Notes: generated from the letters alone by a model not told the origin. DNA of 64,000 nucleotides from Lepeophtheirus salmonis (GCF_016086655.4 NC_052136.2:44694492-44758491), one strand, 5' to 3'; positions 1 to 12,512 are shown, numbered from the stretch's first letter. Program-made: numbers and translations.

Positions 1-1245
1 ACTAATCAAAAATTGATTGCTTTTACTAATGGATTCATGGAAGCTCTAGTTGGCGCTGTAGGGTTTGCTTACGTACACTATACATACATAAATCCAATAA
101 CCTAGGTCTACCATTCATACTCTAATAACATTATAAAATATTTCTATCATATTTAATAAGAAGAAAATAAGTCAAAAATGAATGATGAACAAAAAAACTT
201 TTATATTTTATAAATCAAAGACAACTCTCAGGGAGACGAATAAGAATCTTTTTTTCATTTTCCTTCATATTAAGAAATTCCATAACATGTATATTATATC
301 AATATGCCTTTTCATAATAATATTCATTTAACAATAGTTATTTGTTCACTTATATATATATATATATTTCTTACAAAAGTCTTTGTAAGTATTAAAAAGG
401 ACAAATCGAGAAAGAAGAAGAAGACAACTTCAAAAAGAAAGGACAAAGTGGAGTTGTTCATTTATTTTATCTTATTTCTACTCATTTATGGAATATATAA
501 GTCATATATCCAGGCTTTTAATGTCAAAAGAATATAATCAATTTCAATCTCTCCCCCCCCCTCTTCCCCTTTACAAACAATAGGGTATGCATGTAGGAGT
601 TATGTAGTACTCAGTTAAAATAACGATATTTAAATCTTAACATACATTAGGGAGGGGATGACAAAAATCCTTCTATATGTAAGAGTGCAGTGCAAAAAAA
701 AAAATGGATCTCCTTTGAAAAAGATATTTTCTTAAATAATAAAAGTATTGGGGCATAATTCAATATCGACTAATAGCTTAACAAAATCAGAAAAACTCAA
801 TCCTTAAAATAAATTTTTATTTCTTTTAACACAACATTCAGATCTTTAAAAAGTCATTGTACATTATTTTAGACCATGGGTAAGTATCGACTGATCAAAA
901 GAGCTGTTGTAGTGTAAATCTAAACAAGCGGCTGCAGGTACTATATACATATGTAGTTTGTTCAACCTCTTAAAGGTTTTTATGATTCTTTTTATGTACT
1001 CTAAAAGCTTAATTTATCGTAACACAACCTTAAATAAGACATCCTACATTGACTATAAAATACGTTTTTCTTTTCCCTTTTTCTTCATTAAGTCACTTTA
1101 GAAAAATCAAACGTAAATTTATTTAAATTATTTTGATAGAGATATTATATTTACATCGTAATCTAAAGTGAAGTGAATAATCATTTTCAGTTTTTACTCC
1201 ATATTTAAGTTTACACTGAAGATTGTTTTTTAAACTTTATAAACA
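1..1245. other. Intergenic AT-rich DNA, no gene seen
   Basis: No protein-like reading frame or repeat family was recognised. The stretch contains a pure (TA)n run at 351-367 and a run of nine C at 553-561. A short hydrophobic/lysine-rich open frame at 304-537 looks like translated AT-rich sequence and was not called. Confidence 0.6.
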
Positions 1246-1705
1246 CTAATTCGTGAAACAGTGAGAATAAAATTGAACTATTGTTATTTTCAATTTAATT
1301 ATAACGTCAATGTACTTTTGTTCTTCAATATGATCTCCTTCAGTCTCAATGACAACCTCCATCGTTTTTCTGAAGACCATATAAACCTTAATGATGTAGC
1401 CTTTCGATACGTCAGCCATTGTAGTTTTGATAGTGGGGAGCTGGGCCCACATGTTCTTGGACACATTCAAAAGAAGTTTGGCTCTAGACAACCTCTCCTC
1501 CTTTGTGGCCAGCATAATGAGATGTTAATTTCTTTAGCTCCGAAGTCATCTTTAATTATACATCGGATTGTAACCTCACTCACAGTTATCTTCTTGGCCA
1601 TACCACAAATCTTCCTCAATGGACTTCCTGCAAGCCGGGTCTTGACACCCATAAACAGGGTTTTTGTTCTTACTTTTGGTTCAGAATTTGTCCAAACTTA
1701 TTGAA
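1246..1705 (-). pseudogene. Tc1/mariner-like transposase remnant (N-terminal HTH part)
   Basis: On the minus strand, two overlapping frames together read like the DNA-binding half of a Tc1/mariner transposase. From about 1650 downward one frame gives SPLRKICGMAKKITVSE, then VTIRCIIKDDFGAKE, matching the second helix-turn-helix (family pattern 'RSMRKIAKELNVS..T.R.I.KEDLG'). After a frameshift near 1510 a second frame gives TKEERLSRAKLLLN, matching the 'lLt.k.KekRLeRaKkLLn' segment that precedes the catalytic domain. The next family landmark, 'FSDEK' around the first catalytic Asp, was not found, nor were terminal inverted repeats. It is a truncated, frameshifted fossil. Family membership is inferred from motif order only. 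Confidence 0.5.
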
Positions 1706-3290
1706 AACTGTTCTCTTGCTTGTAAATCTATTTTTAATGCATATAGGAGTCTGGCAGATACTTAAATTATTGCCTAACTCAGATGGGATATTCTAGCACA
1801 CAAACATTTCTAGTACAAAAATTCTTTTGGCTTCAATTTTGTCGTATTTAAAGATACAGCCATATCGATAAAAACAATTGCAAATGATTTTTTAGAATTT
1901 AACTCAACCTCACTTTTGTAAAAGTTCCGATCAAAACTCGAGCTGTGAGCATTTCTTTCAACTGAAAAATTAAATTTGATGCATGCGGTATATCAAATAT
2001 ATCAACGCATTTTTGAGTTGACATACGGAATAAGCGATAAGATGTCATACGTACTACGAACCAATGTAATAATGTGCTAAATTATTGAGGAATTAAACCT
2101 ATCCAACCGAACTGTAAAGTGTACATCGAATAAAATGACTGCTTATTGAAAGAGAGGACTTAGGACTGTGTTCACATCAATATCGGCTAAAGTGTTTTAT
2201 TTAGGTTCAAGGGTTTCATACGGAATAGAACATGAGTTATATGCTCTTTGTAGATAATACATGTGAAAATATCACATGCCAAGCAGTAATACAATTTTAA
2301 AAAATAAGGACAAAAATGGCATTACTCAAAATGTATGACAAAATCCAATTTACACCCAGAATTTTAAAATCAATTAGAATTAAAGGATTTGTAATTTTTA
2401 GCTAAAAACATTGTTTCGTTTGAAAAAAAAGAGGCTTTAACATAACCAATGGTACTTTTATGTGTAAGTATATTGCCTAAAAACAATTAAATATACATTT
2501 GACGGCAATTTTATAGAAATTTTGTTTGTAATTAAGTAATTTTTTGAAGTTACGGGAATATTGTAGATAAAACACAAAAAAAAATATAGAGATATCTATG
2601 AAAGGGTGAGACTGGAAACAACACATTATTAAATGTTGACAAATAGCGGTTAACCTTTTTTTTGGGTAGTACTTTGTATAGACTTAATGAACACATCTAT
2701 ACAAAAAAATGGCTTTGTTCTGTAGGTCTATTTTATTAAGATATTTCAATGAATTTAAACAAATTTATATTTTAGGTTCCTACATACTACTAAATCAGAC
2801 TCAGCTAATTTATATATTCATAGACAAATATGAATGTAAGTGTGGCGAAATTTGTAAATAAATCTTTGTATCTATGCTTGATGAAAAAGTACATTTTATT
2901 AAAGGAATATATTTTTATCCTATAAAGTTTTCAAGTATTGCATCACTACAATTCATTAAAATATAATGAAAATCAATAAATTACTTATTTAAAATTTCCA
3001 TATATAGAGTGAGGATAAAAAACAAATATTTTTTTTTGTGACCTTGGACGTGAAAAAATTGACTACTTAGCATCTCCGTTGCTCCTAAGTAGACATCCTA
3101 TCCGAAAGAATACATTATCCAGATTGAAACTTGAAATTAATACTCATGTATTATATAGATTCGAGAAATTATGTGTCGGGAAATTAGAACTATTTGTAAT
3201 TCTATAAGTAGCCTTGTACCTCAGGCAATTGCTTCTTTTCAATTTTTAAATGAGAGAATAAATGTAATCGCAGGGAGAATTAAAGTTTAG
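1706..3290. other. Intergenic AT-rich DNA, no gene seen
   Basis: No recognisable coding segment, RNA gene or long repeat. The string GGGTGAGACT at about 2606 recurs in inverted orientation near 39465 (see findings). Confidence 0.5.
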
Positions 3291-3299
3291 GGAAAAAAC

Positions 3300-3845
3300 T
3301 CTTCATTGTGCGGGTTGCACTACAACAGTGGTGGCTAGGCTGACAGGAATGGCTTGTAAGATCATCAACATATGAAGAAGAGGCTACTAGACTATAACGA
3401 GGCTATGGAGAGGAAGGAGGGCTCCAAAAAAGACCATCATTCTTGAGAACGTCCTCAAGGACCACGTAACCTTGTTCCGTGAGGATTAGAGGCACATGGT
3501 AGCCATTTATATCGAAGTTTTGAAGACCAACCTGCTTCCTGGGGTTCCTGACGGCAACATCTCTATCAGCAAGATGGGAGCCCCGCCCAACTTGCAAAAA
3601 TAACTCATACCTTCTTAGCTAACAACATCCCTTTCTGGAACAAAAGAATATGGATGTCCAATCCCTCAACTTTTATTCCTGGCCACATATTGAGAGGAGG
3701 GCCTGTGGCATCTGTCAATCACACTTTGAAGGCCTCCATCGACGGGGAGTGGTCTGGCATGGACACAAACTTCATTCGCAAACCTCTAACTCTTTTCGCA
3801 ATAGGCTTGTCGCCATATGTGAGGCCAATGGCGACCGAATAGAAT
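3300..3845 (+). pseudogene. Mariner transposase remnant (C-terminal catalytic half)
   Basis: The plus strand reads as the end of a mariner transposase, split over three frames. One frame around 3420-3600 gives a segment ending IEVLKTNLLPGV, matching 'yieVLk..vlPwi', followed by a degraded 'QQDGAP.HT' region. From 3610 the text resembles 'FLANNIPFW'. At 3650-3842 one frame gives YSWPHIERRAC and then SFRNRLVAICEANGDRIE before the stop; this is the conserved mariner C-terminus ('W.hIe.kac ... fR.Rl.avI.a.GgyIe'). A parallel frame carries LKASIDGEWSGMDTNFIRK, so at least one frameshift lies inside that block. No N-terminal half or TIRs were seen. It belongs to a different family from the remnants at 1.2 and 5.2 kb, as far as the motifs allow. 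Confidence 0.65.
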
Positions 3846-5145
3846 AAATTAATTGACATAAGCTATGCATCAAAAAAAGTTTAATAAATATTTTTATTAA
3901 ATGTATAATTAATAATGGGAGGGTATTTTCTTTTTTCTTTCCAAGTGTGTAAGTTTCAAGTTTCTAGCCAGTCTATACCTTATTATGAAAGCTAATATTT
4001 AATATTTTACTATTGGATTCTGCTTTCTGATTGGGTTTCGTGCAACTTTAAGATTACTTAATTATTCAGTTCTTATTTCTCTTTTTTTTTCTGCCCATCT
4101 TGCATTAATTAAAAATTACTTTTTCCTGCCATGATGTCATGTAAAAGCAGATCAATTAATTTTCCTGTAAAAATGAAATTTCTGATAATATCATGGATAA
4201 TTTAAGTGATATCTCTGCATAGAGACCAAATAACTTTGATTAAATTTCAAGAAAACCGAATTAGTCTTTACAAAAGTGCACTATAGTTTTGCATGTGATA
4301 CTAAGAGTATTTTAAATGTTATAGCTCATAAGCATTAAATTTTTTAAAGAAGGAAGAAGTTATTTAATGGAATAGTACTTCCCAACATTTTTGGCTTACC
4401 ATTTCTAAAAGGGTATTTTCAAAGAATCCTCCAATAATTTATAAGCTTGATGCAATGCAGTTAATTAACTAAGGTAAAAATTACCTAAAAAACTACTTTT
4501 TTTTTTGTATAAACATATGTATACCCAAAAGAACATTAATTAACCTATCTACGTTTTCTTAACAATTCTATCAATTTTTCACTCATAAATATCAATTAAA
4601 ATGCTAAAAATACTTATTAAAAATATATATCCTTTTTTTTAAATTAATCTTAGCAACATTAGTTTCCCGCCTTAAACAAAGTATAATTTATTTATATTAA
4701 AGAAAAAATATTATTACTTCATTTATGATAAAAAAAAAAACCCTTAATTTAAACGAATTTTGGGTACTAAATTTGTATTGATCAATTTAGAGGATGTTGC
4801 GTCTGATATATCATATAGTGGGTTATATTAGATTAGTAACAACGCGTACAACTAAAATTGGATGTAGAATAACTATAAAAAACGATCAAATACATTCAGT
4901 TCACCAAACCTAGATTAAGAATTAGAAAATGTGATAATGATTCCATGAAAATGAAATATCGGAACAATCGGAACGTTGCATTTATTCTCATTTGAGCTTT
5001 TATACTAAAAAGCCCTAGCGAGTAAAAGTTAATTATTCCGACTAATAAGAAATTAAAAAAAATAAAAGGTGCAGTAAAAAAAAATCAACTATTTTAAATG
5101 TGTTTTTTTTTGCTATGAATATTTTTATCCTTTGGTAATCAAAAC
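3846..5145. other. Intergenic AT-rich DNA with a short shared repeat
   Basis: No gene recognised. A 21-base string at 4642-4662 (core TCTTAGCAACATTAG) occurs again at 41545-41565, which suggests fragments of one dispersed repeat. Confidence 0.45.
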
Positions 5146-5149
5146 AGTG

Positions 5150-5430
5150 CCTACGTGACTTTTGGACTTGATGATTTTTATTATTTTATCCATATTTCAA
5201 CAACTGCCTCTCAAAAACTTGATGCATCTTTATCCTCAAAATTAACGGAACAGAGTTGACAAAACCAAATTACCTGTGATTGGCTGTAACGATATCCGTA
5301 CCATAAGCATTATTCACATTTTCACGTACTTGGCTTGTGTTTTCGCCTTGTTTGAAGAAAACCCGTAAGATATGGCATATTTCTGGTTGCGGTTGTCCAT
5401 CTTTGACGCCTACTCAACCGATAGTGTGTC
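5150..5430 (-). pseudogene. Mariner transposase remnant (N-terminal HTH, SETMAR-like)
   Basis: Reading the minus strand from about 5405 down gives ICHILRVFFKQGENTSQ, then VRENVNNAYGTDIV, then a weak 'RxFGFVNS'. This follows the first HTH of irritans/mauritiana-type mariner transposases ('IR.iL.F.f.kGenAsqa...Ic.vYG.d.vs...aqrWF.rFrsG'). It ends in stops about 70 codons in. No catalytic domain follows and no TIRs were found. It resembles the N-terminus of the separate deletion derivative at 14.4 kb (which reads MEVTKEEIPY... then KNICNVYGANT), so the two may be from related lineages. Confidence 0.5.
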
Positions 5431-6403
5431 ATACAATCCCATAACGGTATTAAATTTTTTTTTAATCTGAAATTTAATATTTCTTACTCTATCTAGCGTA
5501 AATCAATCACACATATACGACGAAGGATTTACAATACTAAATCCATTTATAGGAAAATAATGGATTTTTTTACTATACTTATTATTTGCAGTACATAAGA
5601 TTAACAAAACTGTTGAAATCTTTTTCCACCTCCCAAGAGTTGCTTCACTCCTCCTTATATATGTGAAGTAACCCATAGTGTTAGGTGTCGTTTATAATAT
5701 CCTTTATATTATTTAAGCCTATCTCCCCAGTATAAACTATATGCTTGCCATAGAAGTCAATTTCTGTGCTGTTAACGTAGTGCTCTGAATGGGGTCGTCA
5801 TATTCATACCCTTGTCCCTAAGAAAAACAAAAACTATCAAACAATGTGGGAAAATCCAACTAATTTTATTAGGATATTTCCTTAGCTATGTGAAAATTCC
5901 TCCCAACTAATAGATATTGCATTTGATGATACCACATAAACGTAACTTTATTATTTTTTTCTTGTGACATATACCATTTGTTTGTCCATTCGAGTAATTC
6001 ACTCGTTAATTAATTTAAAATGGTGGATTTATAGCAGTTGCATATTTAGCTATAAGATAATATTAAAATATATTTAAAGCCTTCAACAAAATAAAAAGGT
6101 CGTCACGTAGTTATTTCTGGACAGAGATTGATAACCTGGTGTTTGTTGTGCCATTTGTTTTATAGCATTGGGAAGAAGCTCGTTGAAGCAATATTTTATA
6201 CTAGCTATAGAGTATCAACTTAAATATATGTGTTGTAAGATTTCTTCCCACGCTTTAAAAATGAGCTCAAATATCCTTCTCCAAAAATATAACATCTAAA
6301 TGAAAATAAGATCAAGTGCAGAAATGTAGGTGAAGAATAACATATGTCAACAAAACACAATCTTGAACAAAAAAGAAGAACATAACAATTTATTTTTTAA
6401 CTT
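5431..6403. other. Intergenic AT-rich DNA, no gene seen
   Basis: Nothing recognisable on either strand. The stretch ends at the TA that flanks the mariner element starting at 6406. Confidence 0.5.
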
Positions 6404-6405
6404 TA

Positions 6406-7063
6406 CACTGGGGACCCACAACTTGCAGTAGTATTTAAATACAATTACATCACTTTATTTTTAATTAAAAATTTTCATTACGCAACCAAACAACAGCTGA
6501 AACAAAAATTAATAAGTTTTACTTTTATCCCATGTCTCTAAGTGTAAAAATGGCAGACCAACAACAAAAAAGGCAATTCGTCTGCTATCTCCTCCGCGCC
6601 TGTGTCAGTTTCAAGAAGGGTGCAAAGAACGTTTGCATCTCAATCCGGATTGCCTACAACATCATCAAGCCCATTAGAGCCAAGAAGAGTAAAAAAATAT
6701 GTAGTAACAATATGGCTAACTTGTGTCTTGCCTCGAGGTGACCCTCCTTCAGCCCTGACTACAACCCATGGACTTGGCGCATTGGAGAAGAATGTTTGCC
6801 ATCCAAATTAGGATTCCCTCTGAGCTGTCATTATGAAAATATGATACTATATGAACACAGCCTTCATCTTCAAGAGCTCTCAATCTGTTCTCTGGTGCGT
6901 CGAAGCTGTTATTACTTGTGAAGAAAAATATATTCAATAAAAACATAACTAAATATATTATTTAAACATATCCGAAATTGGGGGTGAGTTGTCTTTTCTT
7001 GATTCCATAAGAATCACGTTTTTGTAATTTTTATGCTCCTTCAAGTTTCAGGTCCCCACTTTG
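6406..7063 (+). mobile_element. Internally deleted mariner-like element with TIRs (family A, copy 1)
   Basis: The left end CACTGGGGACCCACAACTTG (6406-6425) pairs imperfectly with the right end (7041-7063), whose reverse complement reads CAAAGTGGGGACCTGAAACT. Both ends abut TA dinucleotides (6404-6405 and 7064-7065), as expected for Tc1/mariner insertion. Inside, the plus strand starts a transposase at 6550 (MADQQQKRQFVCYLLRACVS, then KNVCISIRIAYNI), the first HTH. About 150 bases later it jumps to a degraded 'SFSPDYNPW' at about 6745, the landmark just before the last catalytic Asp of mariners. The catalytic core between is missing. At 658 bp the element is about half the usual 1.3 kb, so it is a non-autonomous deletion derivative. 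A homologous copy is at 13773. Confidence 0.75.
6550..6870 (+). pseudogene. Deleted mariner transposase inside family A element
   Basis: ATG at 6550 (just after AAAA) opens a frame encoding the N-terminal helix-turn-helix; it stays open to a stop at 6739. The C-terminal 'SPDYNP' segment appears in another frame at about 6745-6770, followed by weak resemblance to the terminal region to about 6870. None of the catalytic Asp residues can be placed with confidence. If expressed, only a DNA-binding peptide of about 60 residues would be made. This is inferred by motif order only. Confidence 0.5.
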
Positions 7064-8390
7064 TATTAACAGGGCAATAATGCATGGTCATATTTGAGGC
7101 AATGACCATCTTTGTATTTAAATTTGTGGTATGAGTTGAGATAACCAAGAATTTTACCAAAATTCTGAAATCTATACTTGATTTAAAAGACAAATATTGG
7201 TCCTAAAATGACATTTCAAATACAATCTCTCTTTTTCTTATTCTTTTATTGTGACAATCAATTTGGGCTTCCTTAAGTGAAATTTGAAAGCTTCAAAAGG
7301 GGCCATAATAATATTAAAAAAAAAAAAGAAACTAGCAATAATTTGTGGAAGAATACCAATATAATCATACTTAATTGTGAGAAAATTATTCAAGCTTGCT
7401 TTTTGTTTGACAGGCTACATATGCAGAATATATGTACATTGTACATACATACATAATGTGCCGTGCCAATATGGGATCTTGGACGGACTGAGACACATAA
7501 AGTATTCTAGGATGTGTTATGTAAATCCATTTACAAAACTTAATTCATGGAAGTTTTGTATATATAAAAAGACAAGAAAGTAAAATAGATCGTATTATAT
7601 CAGAAGTCTCATTTGCATATTTATTTTATCTACCTACATACACATTTAGGTAGAGCTGATAACAATTTTAGACCCTTACTTTTTATTGTGTTTGATTCAA
7701 AGTGTTTGGTATGAAAACAAAAAAACTTTGTATATTAATAGTTTTTAAATTATTGTTATTATAATGCTTTTGTAAAACAATAAGAAAGTAACCTGAATTA
7801 ATACACATAAATATATATATGTATCATTTTAACTGTTATAAAAAGTGGAAGGAAATAAGAAAATTAAAATATAGACATATACATATAAAAATGTTTTACA
7901 ATATAATGTTTTATATATTGATATTGATAAAAAACTTTATCTTAATGAAAAAAAATATTAGGAAAAATTACCAAATAAAACAGAGTGTCAGACAGTTTTG
8001 TTTGTTTGTTTGAAACTATTATGTATATCCTATATCTGAACATACAAGGTTAAATTCAATGATATTATGGTAGATATCTATATTTTGGTATTAATTGCTT
8101 TTAAACTATTCATTGAATGCACTCATTTTAATATATAAAATATCAAAACATTTTCCGATCCGATGATTCACAAATGATTAGATGTACCCGTATTCCTAGA
8201 AGGATTAGTCTGCTTTCCTTTCACTTGATTTGTTTCGTTTGCATCTTGTTTTAGCCATTGTTAGTCAAAGCTTAACTTGATGACTCGTAAGAGCTATAAA
8301 GGGGGATTCATTAATTTGATCCTGGTTTAGTATTGTAATGAAATGACTAAGTGACAAAATTCAGTGCATTCAGGACATATTGAAAAAAGA
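7064..8390. other. Intergenic AT-rich DNA, microsatellites
   Basis: No gene recognised. There are short (TACA)n/(CATA)n tracts near 7436-7453 and a (TTTG)n tract near 7997-8012. Small open frames here (7377-7583, 7819-8013) have compositions expected of translated AT-rich noise. Confidence 0.5.
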
Positions 8391-8394
8391 AACC

Positions 8395-8600
8395 AAACAT
8401 CAACATGCTAACCCTAACAATTTGACTTTTTTTTTTTTGGAAGAGAAGAGTATATCCATCATGACGTTTCATTAAATCAGCTACAAGTAGCTGTGACGTG
8501 AAGGATTGTTAGAAATATATATAAACAAGGACATAGGCGAGAATGAATCCAATGTTGATCCTCAATTTTACTCTGTGCTGAACAAGGACTTTCACTTATA
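8395..8600 (+). repeat. Dispersed repeat R1, copy a
   Basis: Shares ordered landmarks with three other places in the window: CATGACGTTTCATTAAAT, then AGCTACAA.., then GTTGATCCTCAATTTTACTC, then CAAGGAC. Copy b follows about 40 bases later, so a and b look like a local tandem or double insertion. No coding motif or clear terminal repeat was recognised; the class of element is unknown. Confidence 0.6.
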
Positions 8601-8639
8601 ACCTGTGATACTAATGTGTAGCATTTTGTTTATGTAGAA

Positions 8640-9020
8640 AAAACCCTGAAAATCAACATTGTAACAATCACAATTGGTACAATGTTTTAGAGCTTAACAG
8701 TCATGAAGTTTCATTAAATGAGCTACAATCAGCCGTGATGGGGGGGGCGGAGGAATAAAATCCAATGTCGATCTTCAATTATACACTGAGTCCAACGAGG
8801 ACATACAACCATAACTCCACAACCGAATATCCTCAAAGTCTTTTATGAGTATACATGAATATTCAATCAGGTTTTGAATATAATTGAATGTATTAAAAAA
8901 AGAAGTCTACTACTCAAGAATTAAATATCTATGACAGGGCATAAGGGAAGGAAAATTCATCCTTCCAATAACTAATGCCCAAGAAAAAGGGTGAGCTAAA
9001 AAATACACAGGAATTTTATT
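8640..9020 (+). repeat. Dispersed repeat R1, copy b
   Basis: Contains GAGCTTAACAGTCATGAAG, TTTCATTAAATGAGCTACAA, a G-rich tract near 8741-8752, ATCTTCAATTATACACTGAG, TCCAACGAGGACATA, and a 3' portion (GTTTTGAATATAATTG.. and CTACTACTC) that is also present in copy c at 17.6 kb. It is longer than copy a and therefore a better guide to the full element. Function and class are unknown. Confidence 0.65.
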
Positions 9021-10834
9021 ACTAAGATTTCCGTTAAAAAAAAAGAGAGGGATTTGTATGGAAGACAAAGTTTATAAATCTTATTTTGGGGGTTTTACCA
9101 AGGCAAACTTTTTGCTGAACTCATTAAAAAAATACAAAAGTCTTAAAAAATACATATATTCATCTTAATATGAGTAACCTATACATTAGCTCATTGCAGG
9201 CGATTATGGGATATATTTATAAGATAATTTCGTTTTTCTAAATTACGAAATGACCTATGGGACCCCGTTAGGAGTCAGTTACGTAACTAACCTATTGTCT
9301 ATATCTGTAGGATTTAGATCTTAATAGAAATTCATGTTTTGGAGACATATTTTTTAGTTAATTATTGGATTTAAACTTGAAAAATTATATAAATATATTA
9401 GAGTTTACAAAAACCAAAAAAATTTCATGAAAAAAATATAATAATTACTAGTAAATAAAAAATATTACTTTGTACCTTGATTATTTTCTAAGAAATATAG
9501 AATGCAGATGACTGGAATATGAAATGATCTTGAATGAAATACTTATTTTAAGTAGTTTAAGTTAGAGTGCAGTTTTCTAATTCATTGTTTTGGTATATTG
9601 TATTGGTATATATTTCAATTAAAACAAGATCGTGACTATAGAGTAAAATCAACCAATTTGAAGCTGATCCATGCAAACTTTAAATGTAGCAATTTCTTGG
9701 GCCCCAATAAGATTGCTCTCAGTTTTTTTTATCACCAAGGTATTGATTATAAAACCAAGTAAATTCATATTTTGTGTTCCTCCACTTCCTATTAGACCTG
9801 AGCTGATATATTAGATCGAAATTGGAAAACTGATATATCAGGCAACATATCCAATATTTTAAATTTGCTATTATAATTACATTATTTTATTCGAAATCAT
9901 AAGGAGTTATTCCTCTCTTAATAGATTGAAATTCAAATACAAAAGAAAAGAAAAAAACTTCTTCAGCCGAATCACATTCATGAGAATTTTAGCCTTCCAA
10001 CAAAAAAAACTATAATCTAATAGTTTTCTCATACAACCGGGAATGTATTGAGCTCTGAATCCTAGGCTATTAAAAAGGTGTCTCATTCTCAGAGGAAATA
10101 TAGTAAAAGAACTGTTAACTGACCTTTTAACCATGATTTTTAAAACTTATATAACTCCTTCCTAGACAATATCTCGTATAAAAACACCATTTGATATGTC
10201 ACCATATTTATTCATTAATAAATGTGGAAATACTATTACTATTATATACTATTTTTCTGTCAATTTAGGCTTTTTATTCAATTTTTTGGGATGGGTTGAA
10301 ATACCCCAAAAAATTATCCTTAATTTTTCACGGATATGGCCCCTTTAAAAAAGATATATTTTTAATTATTTTTTTATTACAATGAAAGTGCAATTTTCAA
10401 GGTCTCTAAATGGTAAATCAGAATAATTTTGAGAAATATCATACTTTAATTTAAGATATCCCTGTTGATTGCTATTAAGAAGAGAAAAAGGATAATGCAA
10501 ATGAGTTAAAAAGGGGAAAGAAGATTAGGAGTCATAATGGTATATGTGTTGAGTGAAATGGAAATGAAGCTTGAAGGATTTTTTCTTAAAAAAGTGTTGA
10601 ATGGATTTGTATTCTTCAACTAATTATCTTCCATTTCAAAATTCCTACTTAAGGATTACAAAAAATTACGGTCACAATAAAATAAACATATTGTGTCTCT
10701 GATTTAATTTTCCTTTTACATACATATGTGGTGTTTCAACATAGAAGTAATATTGAACATAAATCAGGATAAGGAAAAAATATCAACTTTTTTTTCTTCT
10801 TTTATTTACAATAATTTTTGATAACGTAATTATT
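9021..10834. other. Intergenic AT-rich DNA, no gene seen
   Basis: No recognisable protein, RNA gene or repeat family. A 75-codon minus-strand frame at 9907-10134 has no recognisable motif and was not called. Confidence 0.45.
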
Positions 10835-10870
10835 AAATCCTAGCATCGACTCGCAATGATGCTAGGATTT
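10835..10870. repeat. Perfect 13-bp inverted repeat (hairpin)
   Basis: AAATCCTAGCATC (10835-10847) and GATGCTAGGATTT (10858-10870) are exact reverse complements separated by a 10-base spacer. Flanking A/T bases extend the pairing imperfectly. No adjacent gene explains it. Confidence 0.85.
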
Positions 10871-11945
10871 ATTAATTAAGAGAGCGTTTGAGCCACTAAT
10901 TTCCAATGAAACACATAGTTTGTAAATTTTTATATCATTTGAGGTTCGTAGTTGATATTAAAGAGTGAAAAACTCTTTTGACTATTGTATATTTTTCTAA
11001 TGCCTTCCAATATTGTCAATGAATCCTCTAAATCCCTTTACTTCAACTCTGCTCTATCTTTTGACAAATATAACTGTAGAATTATTTAAGAGGAACATCA
11101 AATATAAATTAGGATCTATGTTACAAATTGTTCTTTAGAGGACGAGGAGGACGGCAATTCCTTCATTATAACCTTTTAATTAGTGGTTATTGAATCAGCT
11201 GAAAGGATATTTCTGCATTCATAATTTACTTGATGTTCTAAATTTTGGATCATTCATTATATTAGATTTTTATTCTTGACGGAAGGTTTTTTTTTACTCT
11301 TGCATTATATAAATTACTTAAAACTGTCAACATGAAGTACGCAATGAAGTAAAAATACAGAGTTGAAGAGAGAAAGAAAATGGCTTGGACGTGAAGAAGT
11401 TGACTTTTTAGTTCCTTTATTTTAGTCATTTTAAGAAGCGAATTACAATACTTTTGATCTTATTGGGTAATATTTCTTTTTCCTCGTCCCTTTGATGTTA
11501 TGCGTTCTTTACTATAAACTCAATTAAATATTTATTACTTGTGAGTCATCGATCTTTACTTAATCAAAGAATAACATTAATATGGAATAAAGTTTATCAA
11601 TGAGTAATCAGATTTCCATGTATTTGGTAAGTGTTGTCCAAGGTGATTCGATACATCAGTGCAATAGGATATATTATTCGGAGTTATCAATTTTGTGTCC
11701 ATAACTTTCAAGTTAATGTGTTATAGAGGGTTTTAATTATGAACATATAAGATTTTTTTAAAAAAATATATATTAAAAATCAGGAACGTTATAACAGTTA
11801 TTAAACTATTTATCAATGTTTTTACATATGAATTTTTTACACAACTGTTTTAAATGTTTGTTCATGCAAAATTTACACAATCTACATTTTCGCTCTTTTG
11901 CATTTAAATATAGTTTATATAAGAAAACCCCATTAAAATTGGAGT
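10871..11945. other. Intergenic AT-rich DNA, no gene seen
   Basis: Nothing recognised on either strand. Confidence 0.45.
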
Positions 11946-11949
11946 ACTT

Positions 11950-12480
11950 TTCTGTAACTTTTGATGAGGTAGGAAGAAGACTTGAAGGATGAAGGTGGTT
12001 AAATATGGGAGGGCTTGATATAGGAAAGAGCTTAAAACTAGGAGAGAGCTAGGGGTAAGTAACGGATTTAATATCGATAGAGGGCTCGAGGAAAGAAACA
12101 GATTTAATGTTGATAGAGGGATCGAGGTAAGAAACGGATTTAATGTTGATAGAGGGCTCAAGGTAAGACACGGATTTAATGTTGACAGAGGGCTCAAGGT
12201 AAGAAACGGATTTATGGTAGGATGAGAATTTGAGCTAGGACTAAATACTTCAGGTAGGGGGTTGGATTGGGGTAGGTAGATGAATTGAGGTAGAAAACAT
12301 ATTAAACGTGGGAGGAGAGCTTGGAGTAGAAAGAAGGCTTGATTAAGTAAACGGGTAAAGGTAGGATTAATACTCGAGTTAATAAAGGGGTTCGAGGTTG
12401 AAAGAGAGTATGAGGTAGAAAGAGAACATGAAGTAGACAAAATTGATTTAGATAGAAGGTTTTGAAGAGTGCTCCATAAA
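11950..12480. repeat. Purine-rich block with a 36-bp minisatellite
   Basis: The plus strand is almost entirely purine with scattered T for about 500 bases, built from variants of GAGGTAGAAAG. At 12060-12210 there are just over four tandem copies of a 36-bp unit (core AACGGATTTAATGTTGATAG followed by AGGGCTCAAGGTAAG) that differ at a few bases each. Because 36 is a multiple of three, the minus strand stays open for 202 codons (11904-12512) and encodes a 12-residue leucine/serine/proline repeat (NPFLTLSPLSTL type). No signal peptide, start context or homologous domain supports a real protein, so the ORF is most likely a by-product of the repeat. Confidence 0.75.
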
Positions 12481-12512
12481 TCCTTATATAAATTTTTTCC
12501 TCTTGATCTCAC

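Noticed and set aside
304..537. 77-codon plus-strand ORF
   Set aside because: F/I/K/Y-rich composition and an embedded (TA)n repeat; no motif. It looks like translated AT-rich noise.
3403..3597. Minus-strand 64-codon ORF and similar antisense frames over transposase text
   Set aside because: They are shadows of the plus-strand mariner remnant, which has the recognisable motifs.
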